Shown here: in pieces, positions 46,731 through 56,508 of the stretch
Layout: every line of letters begins with the position of its first letter
How positions within the stretch are numbered: the stretch's first letter is position 1
NCBI GenBank assembly: GCA_027623815.1
Contig: JAQBUV010000001.1
Span: forward strand, 62,001 to 126,000
DNA length: 64,000 bases
Direction of reading: 5' to 3'
From: Casp-Chloro-G3 sp002816715
GTDB lineage: Bacteria > Chloroflexota > Dehalococcoidia > Lucifugimonadales > UBA3495
Position numbers and translations under genes: made by a program
The notes under the pieces: model-generated
Database searches by the model: none
What the model saw: only the letters and a program-made list of their open reading frames with translations
Told to the model about the DNA's origin: nothing

Positions 46731-47150
46731 ATGTCATCTTTTAGCAGGGTTCTACTGGAGGAAGGGGTCGAGATGGAGATTCCGGCGAGCTTGTCGGATG
46801 CCCTGGGGCTGTTGGACGAGGTGGTTCCGACCTTTACCTGTCAGCATTACGGCTACCAGGTAGGCTCGGTGAATCGGGCCAAGCTGGGCAGCAGTTGGGG
46901 GCTCTGGGTTAAACTGGTGGACCGACAAACCAACGAGGTATTCCAGGAACCGGTGGGCTGCGTTGAACTGGAAAAAATTGACGACAACAAGGTTAATTTT
47001 CGGGTGCCAGCGAGGGCCGAGCAGGACTTTCCCGGGATGAGCAAGTTCGACGGGGAGGGCCACCTTTACGGCTCATTTATCTACCAGATGCTTAATCTGC
47101 TGCATGAGAGAAAGCTGATCCAGCTTCCCGGCGTGCTTCCCACATTCTGA
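46731..47150 (+). CDS. Unknown protein encoded between carA and carB
   Basis: 139 residues, not recognised. It begins MSSFSRVLLEEGVEME and has mixed alpha/beta character with the segments LDEVVPTFTCQHYGYQVG and LWVKLVDRQTNEVF; no membrane segment or signal peptide. AGGAGG stands eight bases before its ATG. A 123-base gap after carA includes a TATAAT at 46646 without a clear -35. The gene sits inside the pyrimidine operon, 51 bases before carB, so a role near carbamoyl phosphate synthesis is possible but unproven. Confidence 0.75.
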   Translation: MSSFSRVLLEEGVEMEIPASLSDALGLLDEVVPTFTCQHYGYQVGSVNRAKLGSSWGLWVKLVDRQTNEVFQEPVGCVELEKIDDNKVNFRVPARAEQDFPGMSKFDGEGHLYGSFIYQMLNLLHERKLIQLPGVLPTF

Positions 47151-47201
47151 AGAGGCGATTGGCCTGGGTGATGGCGTTTTCACCAGAGGAGTCTTAAAAA
47201 C

Positions 47202-50200
47202 GTGATAGATGGGAGAAAGAAGCCAGAAAAGGTTCTGGTGATTGGTTCTGGCCCCATCGTTATTGGACAAGCTGCCGAGTTTGATTACGCCGGTACCCAG
47301 GCCTGCAAAGCCCTCCGCGAAGAGGGGGTTTTCACCATTCTGGTCAACTCCAACCCGGCCACCATCATGACCGACCAGGATGTCGCCGACCGCGTTTATA
47401 TTGAACCGCTGACCGTGGAGGTGCTGGAACGCATAATCCAGCGGGAGCGGCCCGACGGCATCTTGCCGACTCTGGGCGGTCAGACCGGGCTGAACCTGGC
47501 GGTGGCCCTGGCCGACGCTGGAATCCTGGACAAGTATCAGGTGCGTTTGTTGGGCACGCCATTAGAGACCATCCGCAAGGCGGAAGACCGGGACTTTTTC
47601 CGCAAGTTCCTCCACGAAATCGGCGAGCCGGAGCCACCCAACGCCTCAGTGTGTACCGTGGAAGAAGCGCGCAGTTTTGGCCTAGAGATGGGCCTGCCTC
47701 TGGTGGTACGCCCGGCCTACACCCTGGGCGGCACCGGCGGTGGTATCGCTAATACCTGGGACGAGTTCGAGACCATTGTCCAGTCGGGTCTGGCGATGAG
47801 CCCGATTTCCCAGGTGCTGCTGGAACGCTCGCTGGTGGGCTGGAAGGAAATCGAGTACGAAGTGATGCGGGACGGCGCGGACAACTGCATCACCATCTGC
47901 AACATGGAGAACCTGGACCCGATGGGCGCTCACACCGGCGACAGCATAGTGGTAGCGCCCAGCCAGACCCTGACCGACAAAGAGTATCAGATGCTGCGCA
48001 CCGCCAGCCTTAAAATCATCCGGGGGCTGGGCATCGAAGGCGGCTGCAACGTCCAGTTGGCGCTGCGCCCTCATCCTAAGGTTGAGGAAGTCCTCGCCTT
48101 TGACTGGGTGCCAGACTCGCCGTACTACGTGATTGAGGTCAACCCTCGGGTCAGCCGCAGCTCCGCCCTGGCCAGCAAGGCAACCGGCTATCCCATCGCT
48201 AGGGTTTCGGCCAAGATCGCCGTGGGTAAAAGATTAGACGAAATCACCAACGCCGTTACCGGCAAGACCGGCGCGGCATTTGAACCCGCCCTGGACTACT
48301 GTGTGGTGAAAATACCCCGCTGGCCCTTCGACAAGTTCGCCCACGGCGACCGGCACATCACCACTCAGATGAAGTCCACCGGCGAGGTCATGGCAATTGG
48401 GCGGTCTTTCGAGGCGGCCCTGCAAAAAGCCACCCGCTCTCTGGAACTGGGCAATCGCAGCCTGATGTGGGAAGACCCAAGTTGGCGCGGTGCAGAAGAC
48501 GGCGAGATTGACCTGGAAAAGCTGCCTCTGTATCCCAACGACTTGCGCCTATGGGCTTTGACCACGGCCTTACGGCGCAACGTGGACCAAGCGACTCTGA
48601 TCCGAAAAAGCTTCATCGATCCCTGGTTCCTCAGCGCACTGGAGCGCATAGTTAACATGGAGCACCAACTCCTGTCCGAAAACCTGACGCCGGAGCTATT
48701 GCTAAAGGCCAAACGGCTGGGATTTGCCGACGAGCAGGTGGGTACCCTGGCCGATATGCTGCCGGAGCAGGTCAGGAACTTGCGGTTGAGCTGGGGTTTG
48801 CGCCCGGTATACAAAATGGTCGACACCTGCGCCGCTGAATTTGAGGCAATCACCCCCTACTACTACAGTTCCTACGACCAGGAAAACGAGGCGTTACCCC
48901 TGCCGGGCAAGAAGGCGGTGGTCATCGGCAGCGGGCCGATCCGTATTGGACAGGGCATCGAGTTCGATTATTGCAGTGTCCACGCCGCCTGGGCTTTGTC
49001 GGAAGCCGGGGTCAAGAGCATCATGATCAACTCCAACCCGGAAACGGTGTCAACCGACTTCGACACCAGCGACCGCCTTTACTTTGAGCCGCTGGACGAA
49101 GAAGCGGTAAGAGACATCATTGATAACGAAACGGTTGATGATAACCCGCCGCCCGCTGTGGTGCAGTTCGGCGGTCAAACCGCCATTGACCTTTCTCAAA
49201 TATTGGCCAGGAACGGCCTTCCCATACTGGGTTCCAGCGCCGAGGTGATCGACACTGCTTCCGACCGGCACAAATTTGACGAGTTCCTGTCCCGTTTGGG
49301 TATCCCCCAACCGCCGGGAGCGACAGTTACATCGGTATCTGAGGCTTTACAAATTGCCCAGAACATTGGCTATCCGGTGGTGGTGCGCCCCAGCTACGTG
49401 TTGGGCGGGCGGGCCATGGAGATCGTCCAAAACGCCACTGAGCTAATCCGGTATCTGACCGTGGCCACGCAAGTGTCGCCCGACCGGCGGGTGCTGGTTG
49501 ACCACTACATGGAAGGCAAGGAGTGCGAGGTCGATGCCATCTGCGACGGCGAGCAGGTGCTGATTCCCGGGATCATGGAACACATTGAACGCGCCGGCGT
49601 GCACAGCGGCGACTCTATGGCCATCTACCCGGGTCTTAACCTGTCTGATGCAGAAGTAAACACGCTGGTTGACTACACCACCCGCATCGGGCTGGCCATG
49701 GGCGTCCGAGGCTTGATGAACATCCAGTTCGTAATTCAGGGTGGCAGCGCCTACCGTAGTCCGCACTTAAAAGTGGAGGATTCTGAGGCCACTTCGGTAT
49801 ACGTTTTGGAGGTGAACCCCCGGGGCAGCCGAACCATCCCATTCATTTCCAAGGTCACGGGCGTGCCGGTAGCCAAACTGGCCACCAGCGTCATGCTGGG
49901 CCGCACCCTGGCGGATATGGGCTACCCGGGCGGACTGTGGCCCAAGCAGAAACTGGTGGCCATCAAGGCCCCGGTGTTCTCAATGGCCAAGCTGGTGGGC
50001 GTTGACTGGTACCTGGGACCAGAGATGAAATCTACCGGGGAAGTAATGGGTATCGACCGAGACTTTCCCGCCGCCCTGTCCAAGGCTTTGCTGGCAGCCA
50101 ATTTAAACATCAGTATAGGTATGGGCGTTCTGTTGAGCATTGCCGACCGCAACAAAGCGGAGTCGCTGCCGCTGATTCGAGAGCTGCTACGCGCCGACTG

Positions 50201-50531
50201 TCGCCTCTACGCCACCGAAGGCACCGCCGCTATGATTGACGCTCTGGGTTTGCCGGTAACTATGATCACCAAAAAGCTCAGCGAAGGCCACCCCAACGTG
50301 GTTGACGTGATCGAGAACGGCAGCGTAGGTGCGGTAATTAACACCGTATCCGAGTCCACATCGGTGCTGCGCGACGGGTTTGACATTCGCCGGGCCGCAG
50401 TGGAGCGACGCATTCCTTGCTTCACTTCTCTGGACACTGCCAGGGCCGCCGTGGAGAGCCTGCTAATGTCGCAAGGCAATTACAACATCCAGCCAATGAT
50501 CGAGTATCTCAATGGTGCAAGGGTTAAATGA
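47202..50531 (+). CDS. carB: Carbamoyl-phosphate synthase large subunit
   Basis: Makes carbamoyl phosphate from bicarbonate, ammonia and two ATP. The 1109-residue protein has two homologous ATP-grasp halves (about 1-400 and 560-940, each starting with [15 protein letters not shown] loops: [19 protein letters not shown] and [16 protein letters not shown]), the oligomerisation domain between them and a C-terminal MGS regulatory domain (about 960-1090, YATEGTAAM). GTG start about ten bases after AGAGGAG. Last gene of the pyr operon. Confidence 0.97.
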   Translation: MIDGRKKPEKVLVIGSGPIVIGQAAEFDYAGTQACKALREEGVFTILVNSNPATIMTDQDVADRVYIEPLTVEVLERIIQRERPDGILPTLGGQTGLNLAVALADAGILDKYQVRLLGTPLETIRKAEDRDFFRKFLHEIGEPEPPNASVCTVEEARSFGLEMGLPLVVRPAYTLGGTGGGIANTWDEFETIVQSGLAMSPISQVLLERSLVGWKEIEYEVMRDGADNCITICNMENLDPMGAHTGDSIVVAPSQTLTDKEYQMLRTASLKIIRGLGIEGGCNVQLALRPHPKVEEVLAFDWVPDSPYYVIEVNPRVSRSSALASKATGYPIARVSAKIAVGKRLDEITNAVTGKTGAAFEPALDYCVVKIPRWPFDKFAHGDRHITTQMKSTGEVMAIGRSFEAALQKATRSLELGNRSLMWEDPSWRGAEDGEIDLEKLPLYPNDLRLWALTTALRRNVDQATLIRKSFIDPWFLSALERIVNMEHQLLSENLTPELLLKAKRLGFADEQVGTLADMLPEQVRNLRLSWGLRPVYKMVDTCAAEFEAITPYYYSSYDQENEALPLPGKKAVVIGSGPIRIGQGIEFDYCSVHAAWALSEAGVKSIMINSNPETVSTDFDTSDRLYFEPLDEEAVRDIIDNETVDDNPPPAVVQFGGQTAIDLSQILARNGLPILGSSAEVIDTASDRHKFDEFLSRLGIPQPPGATVTSVSEALQIAQNIGYPVVVRPSYVLGGRAMEIVQNATELIRYLTVATQVSPDRRVLVDHYMEGKECEVDAICDGEQVLIPGIMEHIERAGVHSGDSMAIYPGLNLSDAEVNTLVDYTTRIGLAMGVRGLMNIQFVIQGGSAYRSPHLKVEDSEATSVYVLEVNPRGSRTIPFISKVTGVPVAKLATSVMLGRTLADMGYPGGLWPKQKLVAIKAPVFSMAKLVGVDWYLGPEMKSTGEVMGIDRDFPAALSKALLAANLNISIGMGVLLSIADRNKAESLPLIRELLRADCRLYATEGTAAMIDALGLPVTMITKKLSEGHPNVVDVIENGSVGAVINTVSESTSVLRDGFDIRRAAVERRIPCFTSLDTARAAVESLLMSQGNYNIQPMIEYLNGARVK

Positions 50532-50571
50532 CTAGATCAAACCTCTGCCAATTGAAGCAAGCTGTCCTTTA

Positions 50572-51312
50572 ATGCAATGCCAACAATGTCACATAGGACT
50601 GTTACCCGGAGCGCGCTACTGCCACGCCTGCGGTTCTCAAATACAGCCACAATGCCCGACTTGTCAGACTGTTAACCCGGCGGGCAGCAGCTTCTGTTTT
50701 AGCTGTGGCAACGGCTTAACTTCTGAACCTTCAGCGTTCACAGCACCACATTCAGCTGGTGCTGGGCAAAACGGACCGGTTTGCCCCAGATGCCATGAGC
50801 GCAACGAACCTGCGTCAACTTATTGCTACTCCTGCGGACTGCCCCTAGACGATACCACTCACCGGCAAGGAGTCGTTAATTCGCTACCGGCCTTCGCCAT
50901 GGGCCGACCGGGTGGTTTCTGGATACGCTTACTGGCTTATTTCATTGACGCCGTTCTCTTAACAGTATTGTTCGTCGTAGTGTGGCCCATTGTCTCCGGA
51001 GAATCTCTCACGGACTATTTTGCCTCCGGCGAAGAACTGACCTGGGGCGACCTGTTTAGCCTGGCCCTGAACCTGGTGTACTACACCGGAGCCGTCGCGA
51101 ATTGGGCAACCACGATCGGGAAAAGACCTTTTGGGTTGTACGTGGTCAGAACCGATGGCTCCAAAGTGGGAGTTGGTCGCGCATTGGCCAGGTATTTAGC
51201 CTATGTACCGTCAGCCATTATTTTGGGAGGCGGCTTTATTATGATCGCCTTCAGGCAGGATAAACGTGGACTGCATGATCTGATCTGCGACACGGTAGTC
51301 ATCCGGCGGTAA
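50572..51312 (+). CDS. Zinc-ribbon and RDD-domain membrane protein
   Basis: 246 residues. The first ~95 carry three zinc ribbons (CQQC..CHAC, CPTC..CFSC, CPRC..CYSC). An RDD-type membrane domain follows (about 110-246) with GFWIRLLAYFIDAVLL, the GKRPFGLYVVRTDG segment and a third hydrophobic stretch near YVPSAIILGGG; the conserved Arg-Asp-Asp-like pattern is partly seen (R, D in AYFID). No ribosome site is clear. It begins 40 bases after carB and is followed after 10 bases by another zinc-ribbon membrane protein. Function unknown. Confidence 0.85.
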   Translation: MQCQQCHIGLLPGARYCHACGSQIQPQCPTCQTVNPAGSSFCFSCGNGLTSEPSAFTAPHSAGAGQNGPVCPRCHERNEPASTYCYSCGLPLDDTTHRQGVVNSLPAFAMGRPGGFWIRLLAYFIDAVLLTVLFVVVWPIVSGESLTDYFASGEELTWGDLFSLALNLVYYTGAVANWATTIGKRPFGLYVVRTDGSKVGVGRALARYLAYVPSAIILGGGFIMIAFRQDKRGLHDLICDTVVIRR

Positions 51313-51322
51313 GGCCACCATC

Positions 51323-52180
51323 TTGGGCATTCAAACTCTGCTGCTGGCTTCGTTTTCTCCCGGGTTTTTCTGGCTGTGGTTCTTCCTTCGACAGAATAAA
51401 TTGCGGCCAGCACCCAAGCGGCTAATTGCGCTAACCTTCTTGCTGGGTTGCGTGTCCACCATACCGGCGGCAATCCTGGAAGGCATATTCAACCTTGGCG
51501 GTCTACTAGAAGCCGAAACCGACCTGGCCACCGTGGCAACCGGCATGCTTCTTGTGGTCGGCCCGGTCGAGGAGTTGTGCAAATTCAGCGCAGTGCGGTT
51601 CGCTGCTTATAGGTCTCAATACTTTGACGAGCCGATGGACGGCTTGGTCTATGGCGCGGCGGCCAGCCTGGGTTTCGCTTCTTTGGAAAACTTCTTCTAC
51701 GTCCTGAGCTACGGGCCAGAGGTAATGTTGCTGCGCGCCCCTCTGAGCACCGTCGCCCACCTGGTGTTTGGCAGCATCTGGGGATACGCCTTGGGCCAGC
51801 ATCATAGTTCAAATTTCGGTAAGCTATGGCTGGTAATTGGTGGCCTGGCATTAGCGGCAGTGGCCCATGCCCTGTTCAATGTGACCGTGGTTTTCTATCC
51901 CTGGGCGGCGGTTTTACTGGTCTTGGCCGGAGGCATCTGGTCTTTCAAACGGTTTCGGTGGGGCCAACGGGTGTCGCCTTTCCGGCTCAGGCGAAATTAT
52001 CCCTTCACCCACTGTCGGTCCTGCGACGCCCTGGTCAGAGTGCTGGACCGGCACTGTACTTCCTGCGGTGCGTCAGCATCCCCGATAGGCCGCGAGCTAA
52101 TCTGCGGGCGCTGTCAAAATCGCAATCGTGCCGACGCCACCTATTGCACCGGATGCGGCGACCACCTATTGATGCGGTGA
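51323..52180 (+). CDS. PrsW-like intramembrane protease with C-terminal zinc ribbons
   Basis: 285 residues with about seven membrane segments. The PrsW/CPBP-type glutamate motif VEELCK is present, with YGAAASLGFASLEN and the late His in VAHALFN, which are the family's catalytic or metal positions. After residue ~220 there are two zinc ribbons (CRSC..CTSC and CGRC..CTGC). TTG start. PrsW proteases cut anti-sigma factors in Bacillus; the added zinc ribbons here and on the neighbouring RDD protein suggest that the two work together. Confidence 0.85.
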   Translation: MGIQTLLLASFSPGFFWLWFFLRQNKLRPAPKRLIALTFLLGCVSTIPAAILEGIFNLGGLLEAETDLATVATGMLLVVGPVEELCKFSAVRFAAYRSQYFDEPMDGLVYGAAASLGFASLENFFYVLSYGPEVMLLRAPLSTVAHLVFGSIWGYALGQHHSSNFGKLWLVIGGLALAAVAHALFNVTVVFYPWAAVLLVLAGGIWSFKRFRWGQRVSPFRLRRNYPFTHCRSCDALVRVLDRHCTSCGASASPIGRELICGRCQNRNRADATYCTGCGDHLLMR

Positions 52181-52189
52181 AACTCACCG

Positions 52190-53143
52190 TTACCAATCCA
52201 TCTCGGTGCCCAACCCCTTGGCCAGGGCACGGTCATAAGCCAGCTTGGCGGCGGCTACATCCGCCACGCCGGTACCCATCATCTTCGCGTAGACTATATC
52301 AGCGCGGCTAATCCTGCCCTTAATGTTTCCTGCCACTACATGCCGCAATTCCAGGAGTTGACTCCACTGCAAGATGCCCCGGTCGGCGGCGCTGGCCATA
52401 TCGCCTGACTCCACTTGGGCCTGGTCCGACGAGTCCACGATGATCTGGCTGGCGCGAGTCAAGACAGCATCATCCACCTCCCGGGCCCGCCAGGTAGTCG
52501 GCCCGGCGGCCACCACGGTAGTGCCGGACGACAACCAATCACCTTGCAACACGGGGTCCATAGTTGCGGCGATGCAGATTACAATGTCGCTGTCCCGCGC
52601 AGCCTCTTCATTGCTGGAAACTGACACAACGTCCAAACTTAGCGAGTCAGCCATCTTCTTGGCAAAAGCGTCCCGACGCTCGGCGGTGCGGCTATAGGCT
52701 TTGATACGACTGACTTCCCGTACTTTACATAAAGCCTCCAGCTGGGGTGATGCCTGGTAGCCCGTGCCAATGATTCCCACGGTGGCGGCATCAGGATTAG
52801 AAAGATACTTGACCGCGATCCCGGTGGTTGCGCCGGTGCGTAACTGGCCTAAACGGTTGGCCTGGGTGTAGCAGATCAGTTTGCCGGTATCGGCGTCGTA
52901 CAGGCTAACCTGGAACGAGTATTGCCCCTTGACCACGGTGTAGGTCTTGACGCCGAAGACGCCTTCGTAGAACAGCCCGCCGCCCATCACGGCGAGCAAT
53001 CCACCACTGCCAATTATCTTGCGGCGAGGCAGGTTACACGCCTCTCCCTGCCCGAAATGACGCTGCATCGACTCGATGGCCTCCAGCATTTCGTCAATTG
53101 ATACGCACTGATTGACCTCTTCGTCCCGTAGAAACAGCGCCAT
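52190..53143 (-). CDS. Ornithine cyclodeaminase/mu-crystallin family protein
   Basis: 317 residues from the ATG at 53143, which follows AGGAG; the longer reading from 53287 would begin inside the terminator at 53271. It has the NAD-binding motif GIIGTGYQASPQLEAL, the segment GQLRTGATTGIAVKYL, the AATMDPVLQGDWL block and DSSDQAQVESGD. Family members include ornithine cyclodeaminase, alanine dehydrogenase and imine reductases; substrate cannot be set. Convergent with the PrsW-like gene. Confidence 0.88.
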   Translation of the reverse strand: MALFLRDEEVNQCVSIDEMLEAIESMQRHFGQGEACNLPRRKIIGSGGLLAVMGGGLFYEGVFGVKTYTVVKGQYSFQVSLYDADTGKLICYTQANRLGQLRTGATTGIAVKYLSNPDAATVGIIGTGYQASPQLEALCKVREVSRIKAYSRTAERRDAFAKKMADSLSLDVVSVSSNEEAARDSDIVICIAATMDPVLQGDWLSSGTTVVAAGPTTWRAREVDDAVLTRASQIIVDSSDQAQVESGDMASAADRGILQWSQLLELRHVVAGNIKGRISRADIVYAKMMGTGVADVAAAKLAYDRALAKGLGTEMDW

Positions 53144-53270
53144 GATTCTGTGCTCCTCATTCCTTCCCAGTTGATTACCAAAATCGCCCTTGAGCCAAAA
53201 CATAGCTAGTTTAACTTGACCTAACTTACGTGGCAACGGTTTTGGGATTGCCGACTCTTTTAGCTGACAT

Positions 53271-53298
53271 ATAAAAAGGACGGCCATTGACCGTCCTT
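53271..53298 (-). terminator. Terminator of the MFS gene
   Basis: Minus-strand hairpin AAGGACGG / CCGTCCTT with a 7-base loop followed by TTTTTAT. It ends the MFS transcript before the cyclodeaminase gene. Confidence 0.85.
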
Positions 53299-53324
53299 CA
53301 AAATTCGTAAGTCAGTAGAGTTGT

Positions 53325-54875
53325 TTAGCCGTCGCCACCGGTGGCTTGAGGCTGAGGCACCGCCTCCGGCGCCGCCCGCCGCACCATAGTTTCCGGCATC
53401 TTCTGGAAAACTGCCACCAGGCTGCCCGACAAAATGGTTAAAACTACCGCCAGGGCCGCGAACCGGAACCCTTCTCGATACAATGCCTGCGACTCACCCA
53501 AGGGCAGGAAGGCGATGGTCACCGGCAGGGCCAACCCCAATACCGTAGCACCGACGGTAGCACCCAAGGTATGCCCCATTTGCCTGGTAGTTTCCAACAT
53601 ACCGGAGGCAAAGCTGCGATTCTCCGGCAGGGTGTTCATCACCAGAGCGTTGTTGGCAGTGTTGAACAGGTTGGCACCAATATAGGTGGGCAACATCAAC
53701 AGCGGGATACCCCACACGGCCACCTGAGTGGAGAATATGCCCACCAGCAGGAATCCCAACGCGATACTAGCCAGCGCGCCCGGTCTGAGCCACCTAGGAT
53801 TGTACCGGTCATAGACCCACCCGGCCAGTGTTGGCAAAAACAGTCCCAGCAACTGGTTGGGTATTAGCACCATGGTCACGAAAATTGGAGGTTTTCCCAG
53901 CCCATTTTCCACCATGATTGGGATCAAGGTAGTGACCGCCAGCATGGAAAAATGGAAGGTTGTGTTGCTGTAGAGGGCCGTTGAGAAATATTTCTTCTTG
54001 AAATACCGGAAATCAACGAAGGGATTACTGCTACGAGCCTGCACTACAATGAACAGACCCAGCAGCGCCAGGAACAGCAGGTGCATGGGCAGGTGGTATC
54101 CCAGGGCCTCTGGAGTGGTGAAGGCTTCTGCGCCTTCATGGATATGCAAGCCAGACAGGACGAAGGCACCTAAGGTAACCACCATCAAGACAGCGCCGAT
54201 GTAATTGATGGATATGTTGCCAACTTGCTCAGTGAACTGCTGCGCCTGATACTTGAGCAATGGGTAGCCGGTTTTGAGGGCCAGCAAGCCGATGGGCAGC
54301 GAGGTCAAAAAGACCAGACGCCAACCCAATTGCGCACTGAAGAACTGTAGAAAAACCCCGAAGACGACCAATCCAACTAGCGTGCCGATACGGGCCGACA
54401 CCACTGGAACCGAGAACGCCCGTCCTCGCTCCTCGGGGGTAAAAACAATGGCTAAGAGGGCGTTGGAGTTGGCCGTGATCATTGCTCCGCCAACACCGAC
54501 AACACCGCTCCACAATATCAATTGGTTCAAGCTCAGGGCGACGGACGAAAGCACGCTGCCAACGATCATTACAATCGCGCCAAGGAGGAAGACCCGCACG
54601 TGCCCGAATTTCTCTCCCATGCGAGCCGCTAGGAACACGGTGCTGCCCAACATCAGCAACCGGATGATGATCATCCAGGCGGCCTGGGAGACTTCGACAT
54701 CAAAGTGGCGTGCCACGGAAGGGATGGTCATGGCAATTGGCATGCTGGATAATTGAACTAGCATCTGGGTCGAAGCCAGGGCAATCATTGTTTCCCGGCG
54801 TTGGCGGTCGGTGCCCAATTCCCGGAAAGTACTCAGCACGTTCACGCGCTGCAACATCAATAAAAATAGGTGCAT
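53325..54875 (-). CDS. MFS transporter, DHA2-like (about 14 segments)
   Basis: 516 residues with about 14 membrane segments, the number typical of the DHA2 drug:proton antiporters. The A-loop motif after helix 2 is ARMGEKFGHVRVFLLG, close to the MFS consensus, and helix 5 carries the antiporter-type stretch ending in a GGAMITANSNALLA segment. AGGAG precedes the ATG. A terminator lies on each side, so it is a single-gene unit. Substrate unknown. Confidence 0.88.
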   Translation of the reverse strand: MHLFLLMLQRVNVLSTFRELGTDRQRRETMIALASTQMLVQLSSMPIAMTIPSVARHFDVEVSQAAWMIIIRLLMLGSTVFLAARMGEKFGHVRVFLLGAIVMIVGSVLSSVALSLNQLILWSGVVGVGGAMITANSNALLAIVFTPEERGRAFSVPVVSARIGTLVGLVVFGVFLQFFSAQLGWRLVFLTSLPIGLLALKTGYPLLKYQAQQFTEQVGNISINYIGAVLMVVTLGAFVLSGLHIHEGAEAFTTPEALGYHLPMHLLFLALLGLFIVVQARSSNPFVDFRYFKKKYFSTALYSNTTFHFSMLAVTTLIPIMVENGLGKPPIFVTMVLIPNQLLGLFLPTLAGWVYDRYNPRWLRPGALASIALGFLLVGIFSTQVAVWGIPLLMLPTYIGANLFNTANNALVMNTLPENRSFASGMLETTRQMGHTLGATVGATVLGLALPVTIAFLPLGESQALYREGFRFAALAVVLTILSGSLVAVFQKMPETMVRRAAPEAVPQPQATGGDG

Positions 54876-54934
54876 GTTGGCTCCTGTTCAGTTTGGTGGA
54901 TGAGGGTCAATACAAGCTGTCTACGTCCGGGCGC

Positions 54935-54973
54935 AAAAACAAAACCGGGGTACTCGCAATCAAGTATCCCCGG
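54935..54973 (-). terminator. Terminator of the ferredoxin gene
   Basis: Minus-strand hairpin (CCGGGGATACT / AGTACCCCGG, one bulge) followed by TTTTGTTTTTG, about 90 bases after the ferredoxin stop. Confidence 0.8.
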
Positions 54974-55059
54974 GTACTAAGCGCTCGGCAAACTAAAACT
55001 ACACTGATGACAACAGTTACTTAACGTTTTGGCCCTCTGAATCAAGCAAATCCCGGGTA

Positions 55060-55302
55060 TTATTTCTTGAAAAAGTCCCGGTTCTTTTGAATGTACGGTC
55101 GCCAGTTGCCTGGAACCGTGAACTCGTCGAATATGGCGTTGACTGGGCAGACGGACTCACAATAAGCGCAGTCAATGCAATCGGTCGGATTTATATAGAA
55201 CATGTTCTCGTCATCGGTTGTATGGATGCAGTCAACCGGACATACGGTGACACAAGACGCATCTTTAACATCGATACAAGGCTCGGTTATTACGAAAGCC
55301 AT
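55060..55302 (-). CDS. fdxA: Ferredoxin of the 7Fe type
   Basis: Small electron carrier, 80 residues. Two cluster motifs: C9-x7-C17-x3-C21-P with C25 (3Fe-4S type) and C-x2-C-x2-C-x3-CP in DCIDCAYCESVCPV (4Fe-4S). The ending GNWRPYIQKNRDFF is common in bacterial FdxA proteins. A TTGACA promoter lies upstream and a terminator downstream, so it is a single gene, divergent from a LysR-type regulator with a shared AT-rich spacer. Confidence 0.95.
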   Translation of the reverse strand: MAFVITEPCIDVKDASCVTVCPVDCIHTTDDENMFYINPTDCIDCAYCESVCPVNAIFDEFTVPGNWRPYIQKNRDFFKK

Positions 55303-55392
55303 TCAGTTATTTCCATCATCCCATGGTGGAGTTGAAGTTAATCCCCTAGTTGCCCTTTCTTATTGACTCCAAGACAAGAGAGGACTGAGACC

Positions 55393-55421
55393 ATTCTCAA
55401 TCTCGAACCATATTTTGTCAA
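55393..55421 (-). promoter_or_regulatory. Ferredoxin promoter
   Basis: Minus strand TTGACA (55421-55416), 17-base spacer, GAGAAT (55398-55393). The -35 box borders an AT-rich dyad region (55419-55456, ends CAAGT and ACTTG) that may bind the divergent LysR regulator. Confidence 0.6.
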
Positions 55422-55495
55422 GTGATATTATATGATATATTATATTACGATACTTGTGATAATGGAATCCGATAAACCGTGATGAGGGGCGTTAA

Positions 55496-56455
55496 ATGGA
55501 ACTTCGGGAGATCATTAGCTTCTATCATGTGGCTCGCCTCCACAGCGTGTCCAAAGCAGCCCGCCGGTTAGAATTGGGGCAGCCTACTGTTACAACTCAT
55601 CTGAGAAAGCTTGAAGCTGAGTTTAGTATCACCCTCTTTGACCGCATCAAAAGGCCGATACAGCTAACCTCCGAGGGTGGCACTTTTCTTGAGTTGATCA
55701 CGCCCATCGTTAATTCGGTTGACACACTAAAGAACCAGATGGACTACTCAGAGCGGCGCGGGTCTTTTGTGGTCGGAGCATACCCAGACCTGGTGATGCA
55801 CCATCTGCCTCGGCCGATCCGGTCATTTCGTGAACTCTATCCTGATGTACGCCTGAGGCTGATCGCCAGATCATATATCTCCCTAATTCAACTGGTTAGG
55901 TCCGGCGAGTTGGATCTGGCCTTGTGCTCCGCTCCCCCACCGGACGATTCATCCCTGGAGTTTATCGAACTGTTCAAGTACAACATCGTACTGATGACCC
56001 CGCCTGGCCATGAATTGCTTCAAAAGAGTCCAATACAATTGCAGGATGCGGCGGAATGGCCCTTGATTCTGTCTGGCCCGGAGAGCCTGACCCGGCGTAT
56101 CGTTGAGCAGACACTTAGGGAGCAGGGTATCAGCTACGATGTAGTGCTGGAAATGGACAATGCCGAGTTGATCAAGCAATACGTGGAAGTTGGATTGGGT
56201 ATATCTATTGGCGCCGACTTTACGCTGCACCCAGAAGACCACAATAAGCTGGGCGTTGTTAAGTTGGACCATCTGTTTCCTACCTGGAGCATTGGAATGT
56301 GCACGCTGAGGGGCAAATTCCTGGGTAAGGCAGTGCGCAATTTCATGAATACCTTGATGGGGGAGTTGTCTGGATTCCATCCGGAGTTGGCCGATTGGAA
56401 CCGACCGTGGGGCGTGAATGCCAAGCTCGCCAGCATAGCCACCGATGACTCCTAG
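55496..56455 (+). CDS. LysR-family transcriptional regulator
   Basis: 319 residues: N-terminal winged helix (about 1-62, SVSKAARRLELGQPTVTTHLRKLE) and a periplasmic-binding-fold effector domain (about 90-300, GSFVVGAYPD, LRLIARSYISLI, GLGISIGADF). The look is nearest to CysB/Cbl/CbbR-type members. GAGGGG precedes the ATG. Divergent from the ferredoxin gene, with an AT-rich dyad between, it may control itself and the ferredoxin. Effector unknown. Confidence 0.92.
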   Translation: MELREIISFYHVARLHSVSKAARRLELGQPTVTTHLRKLEAEFSITLFDRIKRPIQLTSEGGTFLELITPIVNSVDTLKNQMDYSERRGSFVVGAYPDLVMHHLPRPIRSFRELYPDVRLRLIARSYISLIQLVRSGELDLALCSAPPPDDSSLEFIELFKYNIVLMTPPGHELLQKSPIQLQDAAEWPLILSGPESLTRRIVEQTLREQGISYDVVLEMDNAELIKQYVEVGLGISIGADFTLHPEDHNKLGVVKLDHLFPTWSIGMCTLRGKFLGKAVRNFMNTLMGELSGFHPELADWNRPWGVNAKLASIATDDS

Positions 56456-56508
56456 TTGATACGCCGGGGATAATCCGGTCTGGCCTTGGGAGGTGAAATG
56501 GTCTGCAC

